This document shows, one piece after another, positions 8,970 to 20,036 of a DNA stretch of 64,000 nt (positions are counted from its first letter, which is position 1; every line of letters begins with the position of its first letter). The position numbers and the translations under genes are program-made. Origin of the DNA: Petunia secreta (taxonomy: Eukaryota; Streptophyta; Magnoliopsida; Solanales; Solanaceae); contig JARKIP010000033.1 in NCBI GenBank assembly GCA_029990175.1, positions 3,286,001 through 3,350,000 of the forward strand, in the 5' to 3' direction. The notes beneath the pieces are model-generated. The model did no database searches and was not told the DNA's origin. It saw nothing but the letters and a program-made list of their open reading frames with translations.

Positions 8970-9601
8970 CAAGAGCTTTCGGAGCAATTTGAAGGAGTGT
9001 TGAAAGCACCCAAGCCCAGGCGCTCCGCCCAGGACCCTAGGCGCTCCGCCCAGAGCAAGAGGGAGCCAGGCGCTCCGCCTCCAAGGTGGACGCTCCGCCC
9101 AGCCTACTCCACTGACCACTTTTTTAGGCACCCCGCCCAAATGCTAGGCGCTCTGCCTACCTTGCAGTCAAACCAAGACGAGACTTCTATAATTAGCCTA
9201 GTATTATTTACTAGTTTGACCCTACGTGGTCTTTGTTATTACACCCAACTTGTGGGGTTATTTTAGACTTTATTTAGAAGTGTAGAACCTCTATAAATAC
9301 TACACTTAGGTCATTAGCTCATTAGTTAGTTAATGTTGAATTGAGAGAATAGAAGATAGAATAGGCTTGGACATTCTTGTTGAGCTTCATGTATCTCTTA
9401 CTTGGAATCCATGGTGGATCACCGCTAGAATGACCCCGTTAGTGGTTCAAGTCTCTTTCTCCCTTTGAATCAATCTACTTTGGTTAGTTTGATTCGTTCT
9501 TTCTTCTATTTTCTGTTCTTCCCCATCCTTATTTCTTGGTTATCGTGTCTTAATTGCTTCCGCCTCTATTTTACTTGCTTCCGCAATTTTAATCCTTATT
9601 A
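8970..9601 (+). repeat. Outer element 5' LTR, second fragment
   Basis: Continues the outer LTR after the nested insertion and matches 14231-14837. It contains a GC-rich palindrome array (9006-9160), a TATA box CTATAAATA at 9291-9299, and the end CCTTATTA (CCTTATCA in the 3' copy). Confidence 0.9.
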
Positions 9602-9604
9602 GTT

Positions 9605-9616
9605 TGGTATCAGAGC
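9605..9616 (+). promoter_or_regulatory. Primer binding site of the outer element
   Basis: TGGTATCAGAGC, three bases after the 5' LTR; the same initiator-Met site as in the inner element. Confidence 0.9.
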
Positions 9617-10800
9617 AAGGCTCGGGTTTCGTTCTTACGAATCCACGTTCCTTGTTCATCGTATCTTTACTTTAGTGTTATTGTTCTTGTGAAAGAAGAA
9701 AAAAAACAAAAAAAAAAATTGAAAAAGTTAAAAATCCAAAAATTGGGCATAACTTGGTGTGATTGGATCTTGATATGGGTGTTATTGGAGATTTATCCTT
9801 GTAGAAAACCTGTCATTTGGGTACCTAGATCTCGTGGTTTGGATTGGTGTTACGGATTTTAAAATTTTGAAATCCCCAGTTTTCTTAAACCCTTGAAAAC
9901 CCTTATTCTTGAGCTTGTGATTTGATTCTTGGATTTGGTTGATTGTTGATTGTGGATTTTATATTGGGGAATGTTCTAGATTGAAAACCCAATGATTTTA
10001 AAACAAATTTCGTGAGATTTGGAGTTGTATAACACCAAAATTGAAGAATCAAAATTCAATTTGAAGCCCTTTTGAAAACCACTTTGAATCTTAGAATGAT
10101 GATCGTGCTTTGATTGTTGGATGTTTATGGGTGAAATTTATTGGGGTTTGTTGAAAATAACATTATACAACTTTGGGTACCATTGGTTTTGAAGAAACGG
10201 GGTGAAAACGTTGAAAATTTGGGTCAAAAACCATCAAAAATCTGTTTTCGGAAAAGCTGGAGCACCCACCGCCTAGGCGGACTGCCCACTTTGGCTACTG
10301 GTCCAGACCCTAGGCGGACCGCCCGCCCACCCAGGCGGACCGCCCAAAACACTGGTTGGTTCATTTAGCTTCGTTTCATGGTTTTTGGTGTTTGTTTCGC
10401 TTCCATACTTCTTGGTTAGTATTTCTAAGGTAATTTTCCTACTTTAGTGACAGTAATTGTTGAGCTTTTAGGTTTATGTGTGTCTTGGAGTCTTACTTAA
10501 AGTCGTAGAACTTTCTTGCTTCAAGTGCGCATTTAAATAGCTTCCGTACATAGAGTCACATAATCTCCATTCCGAACCATTACTTGGGTGTGCTAGTTGT
10601 TGATCTTCCCATTGTGATTACTAAGAGAACAAGAAGGTCTTGAGAGAAAAAAGGCTTGAGTGGTGAGAACAATAGAGTGTGGTCACAAAAGCCAACGATC
10701 TTGAGTGTATACACGAGTGGAAAGAAAATTGAGTGATATCTTTTGAGTGATACACGTGAGGGAGTGAATTTGTGAGGTCCTATACTCTTTGGTTACAACT
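9617..10800 (+). other. Untranslated leader of the outer element
   Basis: An AT-rich leader of about 1.2 kb without a coding frame I trust. At 10277-10350 it repeats three GC-rich cores of the GGCGGACCGCC type, the same position relative to the coding region as in the inner leader (5551-5625). Confidence 0.55.
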
Positions 10801-11019
10801 ATGGCTTCGGATGACGATTATGGAGGGTATGCCTCATGCGGAGATGATGGAGACTATGCTTCCTATGATGGTGATGATGGGTATTGCTATGACGATTCGG
10901 GGAACCAAGGCTCGTATGATGATGAAGCGGGTCACTATGTTGATTATGAAGATGAAGAAGACTATGAGGCTTGCGAAGATGAATGTGAAGATCCTTATGC
11001 TTCTAGTCAAGAAATTTAA
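10801..11019 (+). CDS. Short acidic Asp/Tyr/Gly-rich frame of the outer element
   Basis: Opens at ATG 10801 (MASDDDYGGYASCG) and stops at 11019, giving 72 residues dominated by Asp, Glu, Tyr and Gly in loose repeats. There is no catalytic motif. It lies where gag would start in a Ty3/gypsy element. The strong composition and abrupt stop suggest it is the front part of a longer broken protein that continues in the Gly/Ser-rich frame at 11122. Function unknown. Confidence 0.4.
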   Translation: MASDDDYGGYASCGDDGDYASYDGDDGYCYDDSGNQGSYDDEAGHYVDYEDEEDYEACEDECEDPYASSQEI

Positions 11020-11121
11020 GATGGTGACGCTTCAAGGTATGATGAACCTACTTACTCTGCTTGTGGTGAATTTGAAAATGATGATAGCGACATAAAGAGA
11101 ATTGATGATGAGGTTTCTTAT

Positions 11122-11604
11122 ATGAATTGTTCATTTTCATCTTCTCTTGGTGTTGCTAATGGTGTGCAAGGGAGTAGTAGAGGTCCTTCCATTAGTATGG
11201 GAGGAGGTGGTGGTTGTTCCATGGGAAATGGGAGGCTTGCATCTTCTAGTTGTGCTAAACGACTTAATACTCTTAATTCCCATATGAAGGGTGGAATGAG
11301 AAATGATGTTGCTCTTACTACAGTTGGAGTATATTGCTCTAGTAGTGGTGGTAGGAGTGGTGCTATGGGATTTGGAACCAAGGCGAGAGGCACTTATGGA
11401 TTCCATAGTGGTAATCCTTCCTCGACTTTCAACAACACTTCTAATGTTGGAAGAGTGACGGGAAGTGGAGGTTGTTCTAGTGGTGTTGCCACTAGTGGAG
11501 GGATAAGGAACACCCGCGTTGATAGTGATGTTGTTCTAGGAATTTCAAACCCTTATTTAGGTGATCCTATAAAAGACATGTGTGAAACTAGGTTCTTTTT
11601 TTAG
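11122..11604 (+). pseudogene. Gly/Ser-rich frame preceding the protease remnant
   Basis: A 160-residue frame rich in Gly, Ser, Asn and Cys (for example SMGGGGGCSMGNGR). It is low complexity with no zinc knuckle I can confirm. It sits directly upstream of the protease-like region, so it may be the decayed C-terminal part of a gag. The complementary strand is also open for about 90 codons, which shows how weak an open frame is as evidence in this sequence. Confidence 0.35.
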
Positions 11605-11990
11605 GTGAATGGTGGGGAAGATGCTTGCTCAAGATTAGTGAAGCCTACACCAATTTTGTTAACGTCTCTTGGGTTGCTAAACTAAAGATATCATGCTATA
11701 AATTGAAACATCCTTATGAGTGTCAAGGTGCTTGAGTTACTAGAGAGGCAAGGGTACTCATATCTTATGGGAGTTAAAAAGAATATATTTGGTGTAATGT
11801 GCATCCCATGGAGCATTATGGTGTTTGGCTAGGAAAACCATGGTTGCAAGACAAGAGGGTGCGGTATGATCACATTAAGGATGTGTATAAAGTGAGTAAG
11901 GGGCAAATGACTTATGACCTTGAACCTTGTCGGGATAAGATTAAGTTCTATCCTAGGGCATCTTCTTTGTCTATGCAAAAGGGAAAGAAG
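11605..11990 (+). pseudogene. Decayed retropepsin (Ty3/gypsy-type aspartic protease) remnant
   Basis: Three-frame reading gives, in order, VNGGEDACS (position of the family's VDGGSCxN active-site region), KHPYECQGA, VTREARVLISYG, CNVHPMEHYGVWLGKPW, then LQDKRVRYDH and a GQMTYDLEP tail. The order and spacing match plant Ty3/gypsy proteases, whose C-terminal part reads CDVVPM..CHILLGRPWQYDR..HD. The catalytic DTG/DGG is not intact (NGG), and there are at least three nonsense codons before 11800, so the enzyme is dead. It shows that the outer element descends from a gag-pol element and lost everything after protease, where the unknown frame now lies. Confidence 0.65.
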
Positions 11991-12073
11991 CAAGTACTTC
12001 AATCCGAGGATGAAAGGAGTCCAACAAAGGTCCTACAATCACAAGCAATGGTGGGACTAGTGCAAGAAAAGGG

Positions 12074-14147
12074 ATGGCAAATGTCAACAAGGTGAACCCC
12101 AAACCACAAGCTTCAAAGCCAAGTGGTTCACCAACAAACAAGGAGGAGATCTCAAGTGTTGAGTCTCCAAGTCCTAGATTTCAGGTTGATGTTAAGACTC
12201 CACCTACTCCGGCTATGGGTATTTTTGGGCCTCGTCCCAATTCACCCGAATTTGAGAAACAAAAGATTGAGAGGAGTAAGGGAGTGACCGGTGACATTTC
12301 TCGAGTGGAAAAAGGAGATGCTGTGATGAGTGATGTGAGTGGGATGGCACCACCCGAATCTATACCCGACCTTGAAAAGAAAATGAGGGAAAAAAAAGAG
12401 GGAAAAAGAAAAGTTGAGTGTGAGGACACCCCTTATTCTAACCTTAACCCTTTATCTTTTTCTTCTACTTGTGTGGATACTTGTGTAGGTACTCTTGGAG
12501 GCAAGCCAATGGAGCCTCAATCATGCCCCAAGAAGGATGGACAAGGTGAAGAAAGTCTTCAATGTGAGCTTCAAGGTGAAGGAACAATTCAAGACACTTC
12601 AAATGCATTGAGTGAGCAAGATGGCCACTCAAAGGTATGTGATAGTTCTTCCCTTGAACATGTTACTTCCTTGTCTCATGGTAGTGTTTGTGAAAACTCT
12701 ATACTAGTTGATGAATTGTGTGATTACAATGTGTTTGCAACTAGTGTAGAGTCGGTTGGTCAACTTGCGTGTGATTGTGAACCACTAGTTGAGAGGGATG
12801 ATAAGCCACATCATGATGTGAGCTCGGTTTTAATTGAACCTCTCATTAGTGAAGAATGTGTAGTTGACCTTACTTGTGAACCTTGTTATGACACCCCACC
12901 TATATTTGATAAAGGGGAAGATGAGTTGAATGAATACCATATCCTTTTCCTTGATGAATTGCTTGATAATAGTGGACCTATGTGTCATAGTGAGGATGGT
13001 TGTGACCTTGAGGAGTCTCTAGAGTATAAGATGGATCAAATTGTCTTCAATGACTCCTCGGGTGAGAGTGAAGAACCTACTCTTTATACCATGCTTTTGT
13101 GTGACCATGAATTTGAGGTGCATGTTTTTACATTTTCATTGTGTCAAGATAATCTCATTTGTGGTAGCGAATTGTATCGGACTAGGGTTGGTAGTAAAAT
13201 AGAATCTCCATGGTTTGTAAAGTTGGACTCTATGGATGATCCATTGTTTGGAACTCCAAGTGGGATGAGTGGCCTTGATATTGGTTGTGTTGAGCAATCT
13301 TCTAGTAGTCCTAATCTTCATTGTATGGACTATAATGATGAAGGGCCGATTTTGGAGACCTTCCTTTGGAGTTTGTCAAGTGAGGGAGATTGTGTTGGAG
13401 GTGGATTTGGAGGTGAGGAAGTCACTCTTGGTGGGTATAAGAGTGCTTCCAAGAAGGGGGAGTGGAGTATTTGATGTTAGTTGCCAATTGAACTATTTTG
13501 TTTACTCCACCCCATATATTGATCACACCTTGGGTGTTGCGCATGCCCAAGCCAATGAGTCACATTGTGATAGTAACGCATTGAAGGCTTGGTGTATTGG
13601 CCATAAGCTTGGAGGTCACAAGGAACTTAGTTGCTTAATCTTGCAAGTTCCATGTCTTATTTATCTCTTTGCTTGCTATGGTAGTGAGTGCTTGTCATTT
13701 TTGAGCCAAGACCTTATTGTTTCCTTTGGAGACCTATACTTTTTGATTAGTATTGATACTTGGCTCTATCACAAAAGTGTGATTTTCACATCACTTGCAC
13801 TCACTCTTGTTGGACTTGCCTGCTCTTGTAGTGGGGAGTTTTGGTTTGTTCTTATTGGACTTAGGGATCATAGGAATTTTGATGACTATATCTTGCATAT
13901 TCTCTACCCTATTGATCTTTTTGATGAATCTTGTGTTGAGTGCACCTATTGGAGAAGCAGAGTACTTGTTGTTTTCTTTGGAAACATGCGCTTTATCATT
14001 GTCGTTGATACTTGGTTACACCATAAGAGTGTATTTTCCACACTCCTTGCACTAACCTACTCTTGTAGTAGGATATTTGGCTTGTTCTTGTCTTCGATTG
14101 TAGGTCTTGATAGTTTGATTTCGAGGACGAAATCCTTTCAAGAATGA
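12074..14147 (+). pseudogene. Frameshifted homologue of the 663-aa unknown protein
   Basis: The frame 12074-13474 continues, after a +1 shift near 13450-13475, in the frame 13269-14147. It aligns along its length with the inner element's protein: GTLGGKPMEPQ, CEPLVERDDKPHHDVS, CYDTPPIFDKGEDELNE, DLEESLEYK, ELYRTRV, then both C-terminal modules at 13602-13785 and 13854-14040, 252 bp apart as in the inner copy. Each module ends FG(D/N)...DTWL(Y/H)HKS. The first 110 residues differ from the inner protein. The frame runs into SRTKSFQE and a stop beside the purine tract. Function unknown. Confidence 0.7.
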
Positions 14148-14152
14148 GAGGA
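14141..14152 (+). promoter_or_regulatory. Polypurine tract of the outer element
   Basis: AGAATGAGAGGA directly precedes the 3' LTR start at 14153. Confidence 0.75.
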
Positions 14153-14837
14153 TGACAAGGGTCAAATCGAGCTTAAAGTACTTATCATCAAGAGCCGGGA
14201 TTGGAGGATGCAAAGGATGGGAAGCCAAGAGCTTTCAGAGCAATATGAAGGAGTGTTGAAAGCACCCAGACCCTAGGCGCTCCGCCCAGAGCAAGAGGGA
14301 GCCAGGCACTCCGCCTCCAAGGTGGGCGCTCCGCCCAGCCTACTCCGCTGACCACTTTTTTAGGCGCCCCGCCCAAATGCTAGGCGCTCCGCCTACCTTG
14401 CAGTCAAACCAAGACGAGACTTCTGTAATTAGCCTAGTATTATTTACTAGTTTGACCCTACATGGTCTTTGTTATTACACCCAACTTGTGGGGTTATTTT
14501 AGATTTTATTTAGAAGTGTAGAACCTCTATAAATACTACACTTAGGTCATTAGCTCATTAGTTAGTTAATGTTGAATTGAGAGAATAGAAGATAGAATAG
14601 GCTTGGCCATTCTTATTGAGCTTCATATATCTCTTACTTGGAATCCATGGTGGATCACCGCTAGTGTGACCCCGTTAGTGGTTCAAGTCTCTTTCTCTCT
14701 TTGAATCAATCTACTTTGGTTAGTTTGATTCGTTCTTTCTTCTATTTTCTGTTCTTCCCCATCCCTATTTCTTGGTTATCGTGTCTTAATTGCTTCCGCC
14801 TCTATTTTACTTGCTTCCACGATTTTAATCCTTATCA
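14153..14837 (+). repeat. Outer element 3' LTR
   Basis: 685 bp, TGACAAGGG to CTTATCA. It matches the two fragments of the 5' LTR with few differences (one GC-rich unit fewer). It has CTATAAATA at 14527-14535 and is followed by GTATA (14838-14842). Confidence 0.92.
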
Positions 14838-15812
14838 GTATACCAAAAGGGTATTCTTTGTTCAAAATAATAAAAACTGAAATATTTATTCGCTCGGTAG
14901 CATCGCACACTTGGATCCAAATACAAAAGGGTATACTAGAAGATGTATATTGTATACCAGAAAGGGTATACTATGTTCAAACCAACAAAGATTGAAATAT
15001 TTATTCGCTCGGCATCATCGCACACTTGTATCCAAACACAGAAGGGTATACAAGAAGAGTATACAGTATACCAAAAGGGTATACTATGTTCAAGACAACA
15101 AAAACTGAAATATTTATTCGCTCGGTAGCATCGCACACTTGGATCCAAACACAAAGAGTATACCAGATGAGTACAGTATACCAAAAGAGTATACGTCGTT
15201 CAAAATAACAAAAACTGAAATATTTATTCCCTCGGTAGCATCGCACACTTGGATCCAAACACAAAAGTATATGCTAGAAGAGTATACAGTATACCAAAAG
15301 GGTATACTATGTTCAAAACAACAAAAACTGAAACATTTATTCGCTCGGTAGAATCGCACACTTGGAGCCAAACACAAAAGGGTATACCAGAAGTGTATAC
15401 AGTAAAAACTGAAATATTTATCCGCTCGGTAGCATCGCACACTTGGATCCAAACACAAAAGGGTATAACAGAAGAGTATATAATATACCAAAAGGGTATA
15501 CTTTGTTCAAAACAATAAAAACTGAAATATTTATTCGCTCGGTAGTACCGCACACTTGGATCGAAACAAAATAAACTTATTCAAAAAATAAAATAACAAT
15601 TTATTATATAGCATCTTATATTTCGATGCAAACACAAAAAAGGTATACAAAAAGAGTGTGTGATTTATAAAAAAGGTATACCGTGTTTAAAATAAAATAA
15701 AATTTAAAATATCCATTTGTGTGGTATATCGAAAGTGTATATAGTGGTATTGAGACTTAGTGTAATACTATACCAGTAGGTATACTATGTACTATAAAAG
15801 TATACATTAAAA
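14838..15812. repeat. GTATAC-rich satellite array, right part
   Basis: Continuation of the array at 3255-4044: the same TTCGCTCGGTAGCATCG box and ATACCAAAAGGGTATAC phrase. It has some six clear units up to about 15560, then decayed units with GTATAC motifs to about 15812. Units near 15380-15420 are shortened by internal deletion. Frames of 60-125 aa on both strands come from the repeat. Confidence 0.9.
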
Positions 15813-16044
15813 AATGTGAAAAGAAAAATCTTTAAATAGGTAACTCATTTGGAAGCTAAATAGAATGTAATAAGCTCTTTAACTGTGATTAAATCTTATT
15901 TAATATGTACAAATAGCTTATAGTTGCATCTTTAAGAGACATTGATTATTAATAGCATATATTTTTATATGTTTGGCTCTCATTATGTTATAGAATTTAG
16001 TAAAAGTCTCCCATTTAAATATTAATTTTTTTTTTTAAAAAAAT
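15813..16044. other. AT-rich spacer, nothing recognised
   Basis: No gene or repeat I can name; ends in a T/A homopolymer run near 16028-16045. Confidence 0.4.
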
Positions 16045-16270
16045 GGAATTACTTAGCCATGGTTGAACACCGATTAATATAAAATTAGTAAAATATAAAA
16101 ATCAAATTAGCCACGGGTCTTACGTGGCGAATGTTTATTGGATCTTTAAATCTACAACTTGTTAGACCGTGGCTAAAATAAGTTGTTAGCTACGCGTGGC
16201 TAAATGCTGTAGATAGCCTCGGTTAATTAGCTACGGTTTTACCGTGGCTAAAAGACGAACTTTTATAGTG
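16045..16270. mobile_element. CACTA-like element end, remnant
   Basis: Several subterminal-type copies of TAGCCACGG and CCGTGGCTAA in both orientations cluster here (for example TTAGCCATGG, TAGCCACGGG, ACCGTGGCTAAAA). The stretch ends TTTTATAGTG at 16270, the complement of CACTATAAAA. CACTA ends start with CACTA and carry subterminal repeats of this kind. I see no opposite terminus or transposase, so this is a fragment or a small derivative. Confidence 0.45.
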
Positions 16271-16411
16271 TGGGTAGTCCGTATAAATATTTATCCTAAA
16301 ATGGGTATGGAGTGAAATGAAGTTGAAAATGGGTAAAAATATGTAATATTTTATAAAATGTGGGCATGTAGTGTAAAAAGCCTTAGAAATCCCATAATAT
16401 CGGTGGGAATC

Positions 16412-16822
16412 GTAAAATTTCGCCCAGCGGCTACTTTAATACCGGTATTTAGTTTGAGGCCACTATTTTCTTTGGCCTTACACTAGAGGCCATTTTGGGC
16501 CTTTACTAAATAAGTATTGACTTAAGTTCTGATCATTGACTGAAGTTCTGTCCATAGGGCCCCTGAACTGAAGTACTGAAGTTCTATCTTTAAAGACTGA
16601 ACTTCAGTCAATATAGCCCTGGACTTAAGTTCCATCTTAAAGGACTGAACTTCAGTCAATATGGTCCTGGACTGAAGTTCTATCTTTAAGGACTGGAATT
16701 CAGTTAACATGACCCTGGACTGAAGTTCTATCTTTAAGGAGTGAATTTCAATCTAGATGTTTTGATATTAGTGGCATGTGTCTAAAGACTAGTGATAAAA
16801 ATGGCCTTTCGTGAACTTACCC
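16412..16822. mobile_element. Mutator-like miniature transposon, copy 2
   Basis: Same ends as 360-849, flanked by a perfect 9 bp duplication GTGGGAATC (16403-16411 and 16823-16831). At 411 bp it has fewer internal palindromic units than copy 1. Non-coding. Confidence 0.7.
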
Positions 16823-16986
16823 GTGGGAATCGCCCCTCTATAATGGGGAGTCTACTCTAGCTGACATGGGCCTGTTCAGTAAGGATATCAATTGCAAAGC
16901 ACAAAAAGACTATGTTGAGCGATACATTCCACAGTTGGCCTGGGCTGAACTTTAAAAGGGGGAAATTGCAAAGCTTAAACTACCTT

Positions 16987-16993
16987 GTTGAGA

Positions 16994-17026
<33 letters not shown>

Positions 17027-17066
17027 ACCTTAATCTGGCGCCTTAGACCAACTCGGCCATCTCAAC
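16987..17066 (-). tRNA. tRNA-Leu (anticodon AAG)
   Basis: On the minus strand the acceptor stem GTTGAGA pairs with TCTCAAC. The D arm GGCCGAGTTGGTCTAAGGC matches a standard A box. The anticodon stem CCAGA/TCTGG encloses loop TTAAGGT, anticodon AAG. A long variable arm (class II, as in Leu) is followed by T arm GTGGG-TTCAAAT-CCCAC, the B box. All stems are perfectly paired and no intron is present. A CAA motif lies just upstream, as in many plant tRNA genes, and a TTTT tract (plus 16954-16957) lies about 30 bp downstream. CCA would be added after transcription. It is the only gene here I would expect to be functional in the host. Confidence 0.95.
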
Positions 17067-17845
17067 ATCTTGATAAATATCTGCTGAATTCCTATTTTAC
17101 ATTTCTTTCAGGGCTAGACGCCAATACAACGTAAGGTTTAAAGGAAACAAAACAAAAACCATTTGATAGAGTAAGGCTTCCATTCAACCTTTTTTGAATA
17201 GTGGCAGAACCACGAATCTATGTAAGAAATTAAAAAAAAAAAATAGGAGTATTAGATTTACGTTTATGAATAATTGAATCTATGACTTAATACAATTTTG
17301 AAATCCCTTTTATCACTAAATTAGAATCTTCCTTTATGTTGAGGAAATCAAAAGTTTCTATATAACCAAAATATTTCCTTCGAAATTATTACAAGTTTCA
17401 CAGGAAGAGGCTTCAATTATTAAAATTCATCTATCAATCACCGTGTACAAAAGTACTTTCAGTTAACGACAATCTCCATGTAAAGTTAGCGTACGTAGTA
17501 GGAAAATAGAACTTAAGTTCATTTTATACATAACTAGTCCAAGTTAATTTCTGATAGTATTACATATGCATGTACATGTTTTCTTCCATAATATACGTAG
17601 TCAAACACCCATGTCAGATTCAATCATTTTCGAGAACATTCAAGCGTGGAAACATCTTGAAAGGTCAGTTTATCATTACTAGATTTATGGTATAAAAAAA
17701 AGTTCCAGAAAAATATTATGAATTATAGATTCATCCATCGATGGAAGCACTAATAAAAGCCACAACTATTTTACGCTTATCCAGTAGCACCAAAGATTGA
17801 GAACAATCACGTTTCATCAAATTAAAGTGGGTAGGAGTACATTAG

Positions 17846-17891
<46 letters not shown>

Positions 17892-18069
17892 TCTTTTGGT
17901 GTGAATTTCTTCTTTGTGTAATCATTACACAGAAGATCTTGAAAGAGCTCCTAATTGTGGCATTATTGACCACTCCACTATGAAACCCATGAATTAATAG
18001 CAAAGTCTCCAATTTGGTGTAATCTTCATTTTTATCTCTATAGAGCTGAACTCTTTAACCACTTTTCAG
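17067..18069. other. Intergenic stretch with a CT/TA microsatellite
   Basis: No gene is seen. (CT)n at 17846-17869 runs into (TA)n at 17869-17890. The remainder is plain AT-rich DNA. Confidence 0.5.
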
Positions 18070-18785
18070 ATGGGGTTACACCAAGGGTCAATGCTAAGCC
18101 CGCTCTTATTTTTTTCTGGTGATGGATGAATTAACACAGAGTATTTAAAGAGAGGTGTTGTGGTGTATGTTAGTTGCTGATGATATAAATTTGATTTATA
18201 AGATATGGAACAGGGTTAATGAGACATTGGAAGTATGGAGACACACTCTAGAATCTAAAGGTTTCGGGCTGAGCAGAACGAAAATATAGTACATGGAGTG
18301 CAAGTTTAGTGACGCGTCACATGAGCCAGATGTGGAAGTGACTCTTGATAACCAACACATACCTAAGAAACGAAGCTTCAAGTATCTTGACTCAATTCTC
18401 TAGTAATTGAGAAATTGACGATGATGTCACACATCGTATAGGAGTAGCTTGGATGAAGTCGAGGCTCGCTTTTAGAATCTTATGCGATAAGAAAGTGCCA
18501 CCTATACTCAAAGGTAAGTTCTATAAAGTGATCGTTTGACTGACTATATTGTATAGGGCGGAGTGTTGGCCAGTGAAAAACATACGCATTCAGAAAATGG
18601 TTGTGACAGAGATGAGAATGCTTAGATGGATCATAGATGTGTGGGTATACTAGGATGGATAAGATTATGAATGAGATCATTCGTGACAAGGTGGGAGTGG
18701 CCTCAGTGTTGGATAAAATGTGAGAAGTAAGGATGCAATGATTCGGACACGTGAAAAGGAGTAGCATAGATACTTCGGTGATGAG
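18070..18785 (+). pseudogene. LINE reverse-transcriptase C-terminal remnant
   Basis: The plus strand reads MGLHQGSMLSPLLFFLVMDE, then a VADDINLIY box (family FADD catalytic motif, first residue changed), VNETLEVWRHTLESKGFG, LSRTK, ECKFSDASHEPDVEV, and further matches to the plant LINE pattern (GAECWPVKN..., MRMLRW, WFGHVKR) across several frames. Many stops and frameshifts make it dead. It breaks off at 18785 exactly where the LTR of element E begins, so E probably inserted into it and the rest would lie to the right of E, outside the window. Confidence 0.8.
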
Positions 18786-19356
18786 TGTCGCATCCTATTT
18801 TTTTCCCAACCGATTAAAGTTCGAAATAGGACTCAACTTATTGGAACTCACGGGTAAAGAGTTGGAGTCGCCACCTATCATATTTTTTTACTAGGCGTAT
18901 TAGGGCACCTACTTTATTTCTAGCTAATTTTATAATTAACTCCGAAACTTAGTCTATGAACCAGAAATTCTAAGTAAGGATTCAAGTTAACCTTAGAGGA
19001 AGGGGTTAGGCACCTCTCAAGCTCAACCAAATGTGGTTACCGGCCGAACTAAATAATTGGGATTCTAAAGCGAGTGATTAAACTAGCTAAGCAATAAAAT
19101 ATTTTGAATATTAAACTATAGTACATAATTTAAATAAAAGTAATAAATATCTATCTCATCTAATAACTGTGCTTTATCCAAACGTGCCTCGCAAAATGAA
19201 TAAAAAAGTTAGTAAGAATTAATAAAACGATATTAAATAAAGTCAATGAGTTTAAATATTTTTGTCCTTTTTCGAAAGAGTTGTCTTTTTGTAATTTCAC
19301 CACGATGCACCTCGCAAAAAATGTAAAAAAAATATAAACTATTATAATAGTAATAG

Positions 19357-19396
<40 letters not shown>

Positions 19397-20036
19397 TAAA
19401 TAATAATAATAATAATAATAATAATGATAAGGAATAATAATAGCACTAATAAAATGCAGATTTTGATGCCTCGTATCGTATGATAAAGAAAAGTGTTTTT
19501 ACAAAGCCCTAGAGCTAAGTGCAAGGTAGTATTCCCAAGGAAGCTAGCATAGCAATAGGGAATCCATCTAGTATTAGTGAATCTATCTGCACCATAGCAG
19601 TGGTATACAACTTTGGACCTAACGGCCGGCCTAGTAACCTTTCTGAATGGGGGATCCCCCTATCTTAAAGGGAAGATAGTTGCTTATCTCCGGAAGGAAT
19701 TAAAACCTAGTGAAAAAGGCCTGCCAGGCCGTATGCCCATGGGTGCAGGATTCTTCGAAAAAAGCGCGGGCTGACTCGGAGACCTGGGACCTTGGCTTTC
19801 TCATATGAGGCCGGAAAATGAATTGGCAACAGGTCGGCACGAAGTGATTCATCATGCTCAAACATGAGCCGATCGCTCGTTAGGGACGGTTTATAGATCA
19901 TCAAATTCCCAAAATAAATAAGAACGATAGTAATAAGGAGTAATAATAATAAAGTAGAGGATTCTTTTTATTAATTGCCTTCATTCAAAATGAACCTCGT
20001 AAAAATATAAAGAAAAAGAGTTAGTATTAATAATAA
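18786..20036 (-). repeat. Element E 3' LTR, left fragment
   Basis: Starts TGTCGCATCC, like the TGTCGCACCC edge of AB. A GGAGTCGCCACC box lies 78 bp in (18864-18875), followed by an (AAT)n microsatellite (19358-19425). It is interrupted by an organelle-like block at about 19444-19905 and by element D from about 20037. Confidence 0.75.
19444..19905. other. Organelle-like insert, candidate nuclear mitochondrial segment
   Basis: About 460 bp with clearly higher GC than the AT-rich LTR on both sides and no repeat character, bounded by AAT-rich DNA. The minus strand is open for 65 codons (19707-19904: MMIYKPSLTSDRLMFEHDES...RRILHPWAYGLAGLFH), a style of sequence seen in plant mitochondrial DNA. 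I did not identify the exact source, and a captured nuclear fragment is the alternative. Confidence 0.4.

Larger units (their letters stand above)
4045..14837 (+). mobile_element. Outer non-autonomous LTR retrotransposon, split by a nested relative
   Basis: The element begins TGATAAGGG and ends CTTATCA, bordered by GTATA on both sides. Its 5' LTR is 4045-4117 plus 8970-9601, interrupted by the inner element at 4118-8964; its 3' LTR is 14153-14837. Without the insert it is about 5.9 kb. It has an initiator-Met primer site and a purine tract, a decayed protease, and a broken copy of the protein encoded by the inner element. No reverse transcriptase or integrase was seen. The protease remnant and an SRTKSFQE-type tail before the purine tract point to Ty3/gypsy ancestry. 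It would depend on an autonomous partner. Confidence 0.88.

Noticed and set aside
19342..19524. Ile/Tyr-rich frame
   Set aside because: Translation of an (AAT)n microsatellite.
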